Source: Brugia malayi
Taxonomy: Eukaryota; Nematoda; Chromadorea; Rhabditida; Onchocercidae
Assembly: GCF_000002995.4 (NCBI RefSeq)
Contig: NW_025062476.1
Coordinates: 1,557,501 to 1,621,500, forward strand
Direction: 5' to 3'
Length of the DNA stretch: 64,000 nucleotides
Shown here: positions 39,408 to 51,499 of the stretch, in pieces
Layout: every line of letters begins with the position of its first letter
How positions within the stretch are numbered: the stretch's first letter is position 1
Program-made: the position numbers and the translations under genes
Notes under the pieces: generated by a model
Told to the model about the DNA's origin: nothing
Database searches by the model: none
The model's input: only the letters and a program-made list of their open reading frames with translations

Positions 39408-42400
39408 CACAAATAAGCAGTTACTGCACCACTTATAGTTTTATTCGATATCTTTAACCTGAAAAATTAGAAATTCTATTCATCGTAAAAGAATAAACCT
39501 ACAATTTTTTGTCTTAAACGCAAAAAATATCTACATTTAGCATCCTAAAAAGACGTAACATAGATGTTTAATCGTGTTTGTTAGATTTATCAACTGATGA
39601 AATAATTATTCGTATACTCCCAATCACGTTAGCATAATATTTTCTTACCTTGTTGAATGATACTAAATCAAATAATCATGTATACTTCGACCTACAGCCA
39701 ATCAGGATTATTACCAACTTTGACTAACTTTTACCACAACTTTTTACCTATTCGTCTAACTCCTCTATAACATGCATATATTTCATAATCAAAAACGCAT
39801 GAAATAGCATGATTTCAGTGAAAAATATAATATGCAAATTAAATTTAGTAACATTCAGTTCACAATTGCCACTCGCAATTTTAATAACATATAACACCTG
39901 CAATGGAAACCACCTCGTACACCACGTGATATGCTTATTCTGCTAGACACCCATCACTCCGTAATTTCTACGTTTTCCGGAATATGCATTTCCCTAAAGC
40001 ACTCACCACAAACCAAACCTACCTCAACTAAACCACTATCCCAAAACTTCCTCGTTGACCTCTGACATCTATAATGGCTTGCTATTATCACAATTAAACG
40101 AGGACACAATTCAGGACGTTATGCTACACAAATTGTCCATTGCGTGGGTGGAGGTGAAAAGAAGGTAAAATTTGCTTTAATTAATGATAATTTTGTTTTC
40201 CTTATGCAGGGAATATGCTTCAGTATTGGTTATCCTGAAAATAGCTCGAATTATTCAGAATCCGGAAAACAGGTTTAAATATTCATTCAGATGATAATCT
40301 AATTTTCCATTTAGCTATCATTTGCATCATTATTGGCTTAAATTAAACGAAATTACTATTATGCTATTATTATCACTGATAAGAATTACTTCAAATCTCT
40401 CTCTAGAAGCTTACAACTATTGGATTAATTTCCTTCTTTTTTTTATCTTATCACTATCGTACATATTTACCACAAATTCATTTTCAAAATTGAAATTTTA
40501 TTGATATATAATTCAATCATCTTTAGCTTATCTACTCTATATTATTCATACTATGGCATTTTTCTTCTTTTTCTGTCATATTTTTTGATAAAAGTTAACT
40601 TATTCATTGTGAAAAGCAAAATAATGATTGGGACAAAAATAAAAATAAAAAAATAAAAAAAAAAAAGAAAACAAAATTCCAAACCTAAATCATTTAATCT
40701 TTCCTACTGAATAAGGGAAATTAAAATTGAGAAGAAATAATGTCCTTTTTGTTAAATAACAAACCAATGAGCCATTATGATGTCTTCTTCAAAAATTTTT
40801 TTTTTTTTTTTTTTTTAAAGAAAATTTGAAATGATTGATAGAAATCTTAAGAGATTAGTAATAGAATGAATATTGATGTAATTGAAAAATACTTACCAAA
40901 AGAGACTATCCAATTTAGTCCTCAATTCATTTTTAGGAAAACTATATAAAATATTTTATTAAAATCAAATCTATCACTACTTTATTTATTATTTGATATT
41001 TTCATTGAATTATTTTATTGAGAGAAAAAAAAAAAAAAAAAAAAAGTAACTTTCAAAATTTAATATTTCCTGTAATTCAGAGTTCTTCTTCTTCTTCTTC
41101 TTTTTTTTTTCTTTTTCTTTATTATTTGCTTTTTTTTTTTTTTTTTTCTTAGCTCTTTTAAATTTTATTTTGATGATAGATAATAATTACAAAATAATTT
41201 CAATAATAGAAAAGTAAATGATTGGCAAACATTAAAAAGAAAAATAGAAAGAAAAAACTATACAAAATATTCAATTGTTATCGATTTTGAATTACAGAAA
41301 TAGGAAAATTTTTCAATTTATTTCAAATTCCTTTCGAATAAGCAATCTTTCTTTTCTTTTTTTTTTTTTTTTTTCTTTTTCAAACACTAATACAAAGTAG
41401 AAGTTCTAGTTTTTTTTTTTTAAAAAAAAAAAATCTATTCATAAAGTTTTTAGTTGAGGAAAAAAAAAGAAGAAAGAAAGAAAGAAAGAAAGCCTATTCA
41501 TAGTGATGTTAAAATTTTAATTCAATAATTATTGATAGATGATACATCATAGAATATAAGAGGAAGATTCAATCAAATATGTTAAATTTCATTTAAATAT
41601 CATTCATCTTTGTAATAAATCTCTCTCTCCCTCTCCCTCCCTCTCCCTCTCTCTCTCTCTCTATTCGCACATTTCTAAGAAAGTCTAAATTTTTGCAATT
41701 TTTTTTCCTTTTTTTTTTTTTTTGATAAAAATAAACTTAGTTAAAATATATAAATTATTACATTATTGCATGAATGTATTGCTATCCGATTGAAAAATCT
41801 ATAAAGTTGAAATGAAATTGAACAGAACAACAATATTTGAGATTGTAATCATTTGAAATTTCTATTATCTGTGAAAAATTTTGTCATTGCGAAGAGAATG
41901 AGACATCACATAGATGTGAACAAATATAACTAACAGCAATGATAATGATGAATAATGAAATGTAATAATAATAATAATAATAATTTGAAGCTCAATTCAA
42001 CTTTTCAAAATTTAATGACATTTTACGAAAAAGATGTACCAAAATCATTGATGAAGCAAGCAAAACCAGTTTTCTTTCATAATGAATCATTGCTGCTAAA
42101 TCAATTTGAAATGAAATATTGATGATAATTCAACTGATTGCTTCGTTTAAATAATGTAAAATAATTGTAAATATGGGAAGTTCAAAGTTTTAACATCTTT
42201 CTAAATTCTTATCATCTCTTTTTTTCGTTTTTTCGTTTTTTTTTTTTTTTTTTTTTGATCACAGATTCAACTTTTTTATCAATGCTAACAATAATAATAG
42301 AACTTATCGCAATAAAATTTCTATAAAATAAGTTAAACGTAATTTATAATTCTCTTTGCATATACAAAAAGAAATTAATTATTTCTTTTAGCATCCCATT

Positions 42401-42866
42401 AAGTAGATAAGAATGATAATGCTATCAAAAGAAGAATAACACAATGATAACAAAAAAAAAAAAAAAAAAAAGATTAACTTTGTAGAAATATATGGTAGGT
42501 CTCAATTAATACAGATATATTCACTAATAAGTTCTACAATTTACTTCAATGTAAATCATTAAATCGTTCAAAATGTTACCCAACAAACTACTGTTAAACA
42601 TTTATTCATATTTAACAGCAGCAGATGGTTATGTGAGTTTTCATAGTTTGTTCTTCTCGAGAATTAAACTAATAAGCTTTATAAGAATCTCTAGACAGAG
42701 AAAAAAAAAAAAAGAACTCAGGCGCATTTATTCTGGATGAACTGGTTTTCTTGATAAATATTAATGTACTAATATGCATAAAGGTAATAAATTAGCTGAG
42801 ATCTTTATTGCCAATAGGTAATAGATATGAAATTCGGTTGAAATGAATGAAAAATAAGCTAAAATT
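39408..42866. other. Promoter side of USP47 and 3' flank of apn-1
   Basis: From 39459 to about 40310 base composition is more mixed than in the neighbouring deserts, as expected of a promoter and first-exon region. Beyond that it is AT-rich with T and A runs, a CT tract (41621-41663), TTC repeats (41083-41100) and GAAA repeats (41470-41490). Apart from a weak plus-strand spliced ORF at 40121-40294 I see no gene. Confidence 0.6.
40121..40294 (+). CDS. Possible small spliced ORF, unknown product
   Basis: ATG 40121, exon 40121-40164, donor gtaaaa, acceptor tatgcag ending at 40209, exon 40210-40294 to TGA. The product is 42 residues (begins MLHKLSIAWVEVKR; contains LVILKIARIIQNPENRFKYS). The splice sites are good and the sequence is less AT-rich than its flanks. 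A second frame across the same splice is also open, without an ATG. It is divergent from USP47. I do not recognise it; it may be a non-coding divergent transcript. Confidence 0.15.
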
Positions 42867-45800
42867 CTATACGGGTGAAAAAAATGATCTAATATCTTTC
42901 TTATATTCTTTCAGTGGTTTGCTATTCAATGAATGATATAATCTGATCATCTCTTCTGCATAGTCTCCTTCTGGTGTTTCTAGAATCATTGGTAAACCAT
43001 CGAATCGCTGATCAGCTATAAGATTACGAAAAGCTGCTAACTTCAGTTTGCCTTTACCAATATTTGCATGACGATCCAATTTTGAACCAAGATCACCTAA
43101 ATTGATTATTTTAGAATCTGTAAGTCTGAATCTATACTTTAGCTTAGTGTATCTCTGAAAGCTGATACTAATATGACATCCGACTTCCTTAAAAAGACTT
43201 ATCAATTGCTTCCTATAGATATTTACTGCTTATAAATATGTAGAGCTAAACTTAAAATCATTTCAAATTTTATAGAATAAGTTTACCCATTGAATCATTA
43301 ATATGGAAGGCACGAAGATACTGAAGGCCAATAGTATTCTCGAATTCACTGAAAGTTTCCTTATATCGATCTTCTGATCGTATGTCATAACCTAAATCTA
43401 ATTGATATAAGCATTGATAATAATAATTGAAAAACATTATGGAAAATCATTATTGGTTTATAATAATACTTGATTCAAAAGATTACTTAGAGTCAAAAAT
43501 TCGTATTTTTAATAAAACTTTAGAAATAAACAACAAAACATTCAGCACTGAATTAACAATTCTCCTGATGAACATATTGATGTCTTTAATAGAGAAGAGT
43601 TAGAATCCATTAGGAATTGGAGAAGGAGAGAGAGAGAGATTGGGAGAGAGGGAGAGAGGATTAGAGATTAGAAAGCAAATCAATAATACCCATATTCTCA
43701 TTTTCAATATCAAATCAACCTATGACCTTTGTTTAATTTCATAGTTATAGGCAAACTGAACCTGACCACCATAAGGTGTGATATCTTTTGTTCTTCCAGA
43801 GAGAATAAAAGAATATTTAGCACATTCATGCCCTAATATAAATGATGATGAGACGTAAATACAAACTTTGAATAAAACTCTCAAAATTAAAATAAATTGA
43901 AATATTTGAAATAGTGATAAAGTTCATGTGATCGACTCATTACAAGGTTAAATTTTCTTTTTTTTAACAACGAACCCGCAGCAAAAATATGACAAGTATC
44001 AAAGCACACTCCCACACGCTTCTTATTTTTCACCAAATTAATAATTTGCTGTAATTCTTCAAACTTCCCACCAATAGTATTTCCCTGTCCAGCCATCGTT
44101 TCAACCACTAAAAAAAAAAAAAAAAATTTTTTTTTTTATGAGAAACATCGCAGAAAAAAAGAAAAAATCACTAACAATAACTTCTAAGTAAACTTCTCAA
44201 TTGAAATAAGAAAAACAAACAAAAACAATTCCTACTATTTGCAAATTCAAATAGTCTTTGAAGATTCTTTCAACAGAAATAAAATTTCAGAAATTTGTCA
44301 AATTTGAAAAAAATTTTCAAAAACAAACAAATTGTAATATATTCAGTTTGATCTATAACATAATTCAAAGTAGCTGCAATTGTTTTGATGCATTCTTCAC
44401 GTGTACACTTCCCTGCGGTAGATCCTAAAAATTAACCTGTTTGGTTATAAAATATAAAGCAAATTAAAAAAGAGGAAAAAAAAAAACATAAAGCAAATTA
44501 ATAGGAAGCATTAATTATCTAATCACTAGAAAGCATTTTTCTCAATTTATCCATTATAGTTATGAGAGATCAAAGACAGAATAATTTTTGATTTGTTTAG
44601 AAATATTTCTCACACAATCATCTACAAATTCTATTCACAAATTAATTAACATAATATCAATTATAGTCATTTATCATAACAATGAGACAATTAAGTTAAA
44701 AATTGTATTTTGCTATAAAATAGGAAAGAAAATTATACCATTTCCATTGTTATAGTGAAATTTCCTGAAAAACCCAACAGCACAGTAAAAAAAAAAAAAA
44801 AATGAAGTAAAACTTAACATACCAGGATGAATATTGTAATAGATAATACCAAGTTGTTCACATCGCTTACATTCGTCTAACATACATGCTCGAGCTCGAG
44901 CTAATATTTCCATGTCACAACTACCACCATTTATCAAATATGATCCATGTACAACAATTTGATCCATTGGAAATTTTAATTTCTGCAATAAAAAAAAAAA
45001 AAAAAAAAGTTCAAAAAGAAAAGAAAGTTTATATTTCTTATTCAAACATTTTTTTTTTTCATATTCAATTTTCTTCTGAGCTTTTTCCTAGGATATTGCT
45101 ATCGTGTATATGAAATGCAATATATCAGCAATTAGCCAATATCTAAAATAATAAAATAATTTTATAATTATTTTATAATAGTTATTAATTATTAAATAAA
45201 CATACCTGTGCAGTTTCACGAAATGCTTGCACTACTTCAGCTTTTATAGGTGGACTATTCCATGAACGTTGATTTCGGACAAAAAATGCAAAAGATCGAC
45301 ATCCAATAGATAAAGCATTGTAAAAACTCTGTTCCAAACCACCTAAAATAAATTTTTTTTTATTCTTATTCAAATATTAGTATATGATAGACTTTATTTA
45401 CTTTTTTTTATAATGGAATTTAATACACATATCCGATCGTTTAACTAACACAAATGATAATTTAATTCAACAGATCTAATAAATTGCTTACTTTCAATTA
45501 TGTTTCCTTGAAATTTTAATCAAAAAAAAAGAGAGAGGGAGAGAGAGAGAAATAGTACCTGCTACACTGACATGTGCACCGAGCATTTTTTTTGATGTAG
45601 CAGCAGCTTGCATTACTTTTTGTGCAATAGGATCTATCGATGAACTATCGTCTTTCAAAGCTATTTTCATTGAATGTTTTCGTTTTGGTAGTGCAGAGTA
45701 GCCTGAAATATGAGGGTTAACGAATAAAAAATTATTATTTAATCATATTTCAATTAATATAATAAACATTTCAGATAGAAAATCAATCTTCCATTTATAA

Positions 45801-46360
45801 AATATTGAAATATTCTATACTAACTAAAAAATTATTTTGTTTAATTAACATTTTCTTCTCTTCTTTTCTTTTGATACTTCCATAATTTAAAATTATCTTA
45901 ATAACAGAAGACTACTCCTATTTATTCATAATGTTGTTAAAGCAATACCTAAGTTAACAGAGGTCTCCGTGATAATCTGCTTATTTTCATTGCCGGAATC
46001 CGGTATCTTTGTCAATTTCCTATTTCTTGTTTTAACACTATTATCACTTCTTAACTCCTCTATCTTCTCCGTAATCAAATTTCTCGTTTTTTTTGATTTC
46101 ATTCGGGTTGATTTTCGCTTCAATACTTCTTTCTTCAAATCATTTCCTCTCTCCAATTTGTTCGATTCATTTTCTTCTTTAACTTTTGCTTCATAATCAT
46201 CTTGCAGAGTTTCAGTTAAAGAATTTCTCACGGTATCGATCACATTCAACGACGAATCCGGTAATGCTATTTTGCGTTTTACTCTTATACTATCCGGTTT
46301 TTTCTTAATATTTTTACTGATCACTGTTGATTTCAACTCCGTTGCGACACTTTGCTTCAT
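42867..46360 (-). CDS. apn-1: AP endonuclease, endonuclease IV family (APN-1)
   Basis: Tri-zinc nuclease of base excision repair that cuts 5' of abasic sites and trims blocked 3' ends; nuclear and mitochondrial in C. elegans. Exons: 46360-45949, 45702-45559, 45342-45206, 44982-44823, 44424-44329, 44107-43976, 43391-43287, 43096-42867; 1416 nt, 471 aa. Residues 1-137 are a Lys/Arg/Ser-rich extension without a fold I recognise and with likely nuclear-localisation clusters ([26 protein letters not shown]). The barrel runs from about 178 to 455 and all nine metal ligands are present: H181 (GAHVSVAGG), H243 (VHGSY), E319, D353 and H356 (FDTCH), H390 (FHINDS), D403 and H405 (DRHANIGKG), E435 (ILETP). 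The tail [11 protein letters not shown] resembles a PCNA-binding motif. The splice acceptor tttttcag lies three bases before the ATG, suggesting trans-splicing. The gene sits 760 bp downstream of mboa-7 on the same strand. Confidence 0.95.
43628..43668. repeat. GA tract in an apn-1 intron
   Basis: Imperfect GA/GGA run within the intron 43392-43975. Confidence 0.85.
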
Positions 46361-47119
46361 TAGCTGAAAAAATAAATAAATATTACAGCATTGTGTGAAA
46401 ATTATTCTCGAATTCTTATTTTCTGATCACAGTTTGATCAAATACAACTTGAAGATATAACATTCTATTGGTAAATTCTTCAAGAAAAAATGCTTTTTTT
46501 TTTTTTCAAACATACATTTAGAAAATGTAATCATAAAAAAAGTTTTACAATAGAATTAAAAAGAAAAAAAATAAATAAAAAATTGAGGAAAGAAACGAAT
46601 AAGTACTCATACAAAAAGAGAATTGAGATTCACATATCTTAAGAATCAATCGACATTCTTGTGAAACAGAAAAACACAATATTGCTTCTTCACTTCTAAA
46701 CTAACCTATAAGAATGACAAACATAATATTTTTATTAAAAAATAATAGATATGCACAATTTCATATATGCTTATAATAACTCTGTAAACATTGAGATTTC
46801 TTTAATATAATGCGTTCGACAAATACAATTTCCATATCAAATAAAAAATAACAAAACGAAATTTTATAGAACAAATATTTCCCGCAAATGTCTTGTAAGC
46901 AAAAAAAAAAAAAAAAAAAAATATAAAAATAAATTGATATCAAAGTTTGAAAAATTGAAATTTTAAATCAAATATTGTAAAAAAAAATTGAAATTTTAAG
47001 TATAAGTCAAATACAAATATTGTAAATCAAATACTAAAAGTACTCAAAATGAGGAATTAGTTTAACTGGTCCAAATGATCGGAATAAAACTAAACATAGA
47101 ATATTGTAATAAACGACAG
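46361..47119. other. Spacer between mboa-7 and apn-1
   Basis: About 760 bp between the mboa-7 stop and the apn-1 start, both on the minus strand. AT-rich with T and A runs and no ORF of note. It ends in a 3' splice site directly before the apn-1 ATG, the layout expected either of a downstream operon cistron or of an independent trans-spliced gene. Confidence 0.6.
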
Positions 47120-50100
47120 TCAATCCATTTTTTTAACTATCCAATCACCAGCTTCTTCCTGAAAATAATGCTCATTGATTAAATTTAACCATTATTTAAC
47201 TTATTTTTCTTATCCTATACTTAAAAAAACCATTCCTACAATACTGTAAATAGCAACATACCTTTTTAAATTCATTGCTATTTGATTTCATTTTGATATT
47301 TGTTTTAAATGAGTTCTCACTTGCTGAAATAAGGTTAACTTGAAATAAGAAATAAGGTTTTTGTAATTTGAAAATGTAACAGAAAAAAAAAAAAAAAGCA
47401 AAAAATTCCTACTCATAATCATCAGAAATTTTAGAATGAATAATACTAATTTAGATGAAACTTAGCATATTATAAGTAACATAGCAAAAATAAACAACTA
47501 AACATAGTTACAGTATTTTCACATTATTTTAATGGCTGTATATAAAATAGAGAAGCTACTCAACCAATTGAATGTTTAAATTCAGGTAGAAAAAAAAAAA
47601 ATGATTGCTAATACGGAAAGTAGAAAAAATGATTCCTAGAAAAAAATCGCTCAATCATCATTCGAATATTCGTTCAGGCGTTGAACAATGAAAAACCTTG
47701 AACAATCAAAAATTAATCTTTTTTTTTTTTTTTTTTCTTGGAGAAAAAAAATTTATGCTGTACTCATTCAATGCTTAAAGTTTATATTAGTGTCAACCCA
47801 TTAAAATTCTGTTTATAATTGTTATAAATTCATACCTGCTGAAATCATTAATGATTTATACAACCATGAGAGTAGAATAATTGTAATCATAATCCAGTGT
47901 ACATGAAAATAAACCGAATTCCAATAACGAATTGTATCACGCCATGTCAGTAATAAAAATCCTGATGCCATCAATGTAAAACCAAGCTGTCGTATAATGT
48001 ACCAACTATAATAAAGTTAATAATACTAAAGCATAGAAATAAATTTAACAAAATTCACATTTTGGTTTATTTTGATTGTTATAATAATTATTACTTCATC
48101 TTCCATTTTTTCTTTAAACAAAATTTTAAAGAAAATATCAGTGCATAGCTTTTTTTTTTTTTATAAAGCAAGATTTTTGATATCTTGGAACGAAAAAATA
48201 GGTACTAAAAAAAAAAAAAAAAAAAAATAGGAATGCTAAGCAAACTGTCATTTTCATTTATTCTTCGGCAAATTTTTTTTTTTATTTTTTGTAATAGATT
48301 TGTAATATAATATACGATGTATTTCAAAATGTTATGTAAATTTTCATCGAATACTTACAAAACAGTAAAGGAAAGTGGTAATTTGCCATTAGAATCTTTC
48401 GGCACCAACGACAGAATATTATCCTCTGCTAATGTACACAAAGGGACTGTAAGAAATGACAGGAAATAACCTGGATGTACACCATGCCAAAATGCACTTA
48501 CTAACATTGTCAATAACACTCTGAAATATTTCAATTAGTAATTTTTTTTTTTTTTTCGTTTCTTTAATTTTGTAAAATCCATAAAAAAGAAACAGAAAGA
48601 TTATAAATTAGCAAATGCTTTTTCCTTTGCTTATTGATAAATTCTTTGCTATTTCATGCATTGTTTATTGTTTTTCATATTCAAAAACAAAAAAAAAATC
48701 ATCAAAAAGAAATTAATTGAATATAGTTTACCCCATAGAACGTGGAACACGTTTATACACACAATTTGCTAGCCAGAATTGAACTGTACGATTCCAAGCT
48801 CTCATACCACCTCGAAATGAAGCATTCAATTCAATTGACCAAATATCCAAATTACGTATTGCTTCCGAATTATATTTTGTTCCCTTTCTATTTATTTGTT
48901 CTCTATAAAAATGAATAAATATTATTTTGTAAGAATTATAAAACTTTCTTCTACTTTTTCTATTATTTCAATTCATCATATGCTAGTAACAATCGCTGTG
49001 TTTTTAAAACTGTGAGCCAAATTAATTAGACCGTAGATGAACGGTAAATAAAAATTCACAAAAGATTTTATTTGAATTTAACTTCAAAATCACTTTAAAA
49101 TGTCAATTCTGTTGGGTCCTTTTCCAGCTGATGGACAACTTTCCTCCGGATAAATTCCAATTCCATTTAGCACACAGATTGATTCAGCAACCATCCATGC
49201 GCTGTATACACGACATCGCATCCATAAAAATACTAGGAAACTAACCGATATTCGATAATAAACTGTCTCATCGAAAAATTCATCTTTACGCATCATCTAT
49301 TAAAGAAATTTTGGCAATTAAGTCAAAATTTTGAAGAAATAATGGATAAAACAAAAAAGCTATTTAGTATTTCTTGAAAATATCATTTTTTATATTATTT
49401 ATATTACTATTTTATGAATATAATAATTTCATTTTATGATTATAATAACATCAGAACGATTTGATATCTTCCTTTCTTATCTATCTAACTTGCAATGAAT
49501 AGCATTATCATATAACAAACCTCAAGTGGAAAAGCATATAAAAGCAAAAGAAAAGCAGGTAATGACCAAGCAAAATTATATAAACGCCATTTAATATGTT
49601 CCCAAACGGATATTTCCATTATATCATCATTATCAATAACATCTCGATACATTGCATACGTATAGTATGGACCTTAAAAAATTATAAAATTATTAGAAAA
49701 AAGAAAAAATAATAATTTTCTATCACCAACCAACTTTTGCAAGTGTAAATTAAGCTAGGTATGATGATGAAAAATCTAATTTAAATATGCTATAGTAAAT
49801 TCATTGAATGAAAGAAGAAGGATTAAAGGTTTATTAATTCAATTAATTTTCATTAAAATAAAAAACTTATGCAATGCTATAAAGATTGCACAATTATGAT
49901 GTAAAATGAATTAAAGGTATTTGGATAGGTTATCAATAAGATCGTTTGCATGCAAACTTACATGAATCAATCATATTCAAATCAAAAAAAAAGAAAAATT
50001 GAAAAGGCTTACACCGTTAAAAAAAAAAAGTTTTAGAATATGAAACAGTTAAACATACCAGTAAAAAGACCTGGAAAATTATATGAATATAAAAATGTCT

Positions 50101-51499
50101 GCCACCATGACGGTTCTTCAATAAATCGTGTTTTAGTCAGATCAAATTTCATCTCATCTTTTCTTCTACTATCAGCAATTTCGAAACTTAAACCAACAAG
50201 CTGCAAATTAATGATTACAGTTTCAGAGAATTTCAAATTTTCTTATAAAAAAGAGAAAACCTTATTTTTATTTATCAATCAATCAATTTGCTCTTATTTT
50301 CATTTAATATTTTGTACGTTTGCATACAAAATTACACCAATAAATTATATTTCTCATTATTAAATATGAGAAATAATTTAATTTCTCATAATTTAATTCC
50401 ATCAAATTGAAGAATCGTCACAGTGACAGACATTTTTTATAATTTTTACACTTTTTTTATACATTTCAACTTGATGGAATGCGCTAATTTAGAGAAAAAA
50501 ATTTTTAAAAAAAGAAAAAAAGAACCATTTTAAGATAAAATAAGAATAATAATTCTTGCTTTAATAAAATCCGTTAATATAATGATTCAGATAAAATAAA
50601 TTAACACAAAATATATAGGAAGTATCAAAAAATTTTTCTTTACATTTATCAATAAAATCTTTTAGATCCATAAAATCTTTCGTTCATTTATTTCTATTTT
50701 TAATTTTTCAAATAAAAATAACACTATTTTGTTAAATGTATTTTCCATGATATGATTATTATCATGAAATTATCATCAAAACATACTCTTAATGTCATAA
50801 TTAGCTGAACAGCATTTGAATGTGAAACAAGAGCTGGAAAGCCAATTAGATGTATAATTCGAAGAAATCCCAAATAAACAAATGTGATAATAAAAGATGC
50901 CAATGGTAAATAGCTGAAAAATGTTTTATAGCTTAAAATGTATATATGACAAAACACTGCAACTATCTCATAATTCAATTCTCTAAAATGATATACCTAA
51001 ATTTTTATAAAATATTGGTCAGTGTAACAATTTACCGATTCTTCATGACTGAATTTATGATAATATTTAAAATTACAATGATGAGCGAATACAATAGTTT
51101 CCAACCAATAAAATAATAAATTAATGAAACACCAATAAGTCCACCACATATTTCACGAACTATACCCCAACGAATCTAAAATTTTATTTGTTTCTAAATT
51201 ACCTCTAATTTGAATATAACTAAAAATAGCACCTCTGTAATTCATTTCAAAATCCATTCGATACAATTTATGCTTAAGAATTTAAATTTATTACAAATTC
51301 TACAAAACAAACCAGAATTAACTTTGCATTCTTAGCAATAGTGCATATAATTAATTACCTGTCGCATAATCATAGAGAAAAAAAAAGAAATAATGAGCAA
51401 TTGACTGTAGATTAAATCATCTATCCTCTCCAAAAGTAATTCAGATAAAGCTTCTCCCATACTGATTTTCATTTGAGTTGAAAATGATTTAGAAATCAT
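47120..51499 (-). CDS. mboa-7: Lysophosphatidylinositol acyltransferase, MBOAT7 type
   Basis: Multi-pass ER enzyme that puts polyunsaturated acyl chains onto lyso-PI. Exons: 51499-51359, 51175-51036, 50913-50787, 50200-50059, 49672-49521, 49296-49094, 48902-48732, 48520-48359, 48005-47836, 47323-47262, 47158-47120; 1509 nt, 502 aa from the first in-frame ATG, 489 aa from the third (51460). Human MBOAT7 has 472. Family-specific blocks: NAVQLIMTLRLVGLSFE; FPGLFTGPYYTY; GGMRAWNRTVQFWLA with conserved N339; SAFWHGVHPGYFLSFLTVPL with active-site H371; and DTIRYWNSVYFHVHW near the C-terminus. About ten hydrophobic segments are visible. The C-terminus is Lys-rich (KKMD). In-frame ATGs lie at 51499, 51472 and 51460; a TAA directly precedes the first. 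A splice acceptor ends at 51520, and an out-of-frame short ORF lies in the 20-nt leader, so the true start is unsettled. Confidence 0.95.
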
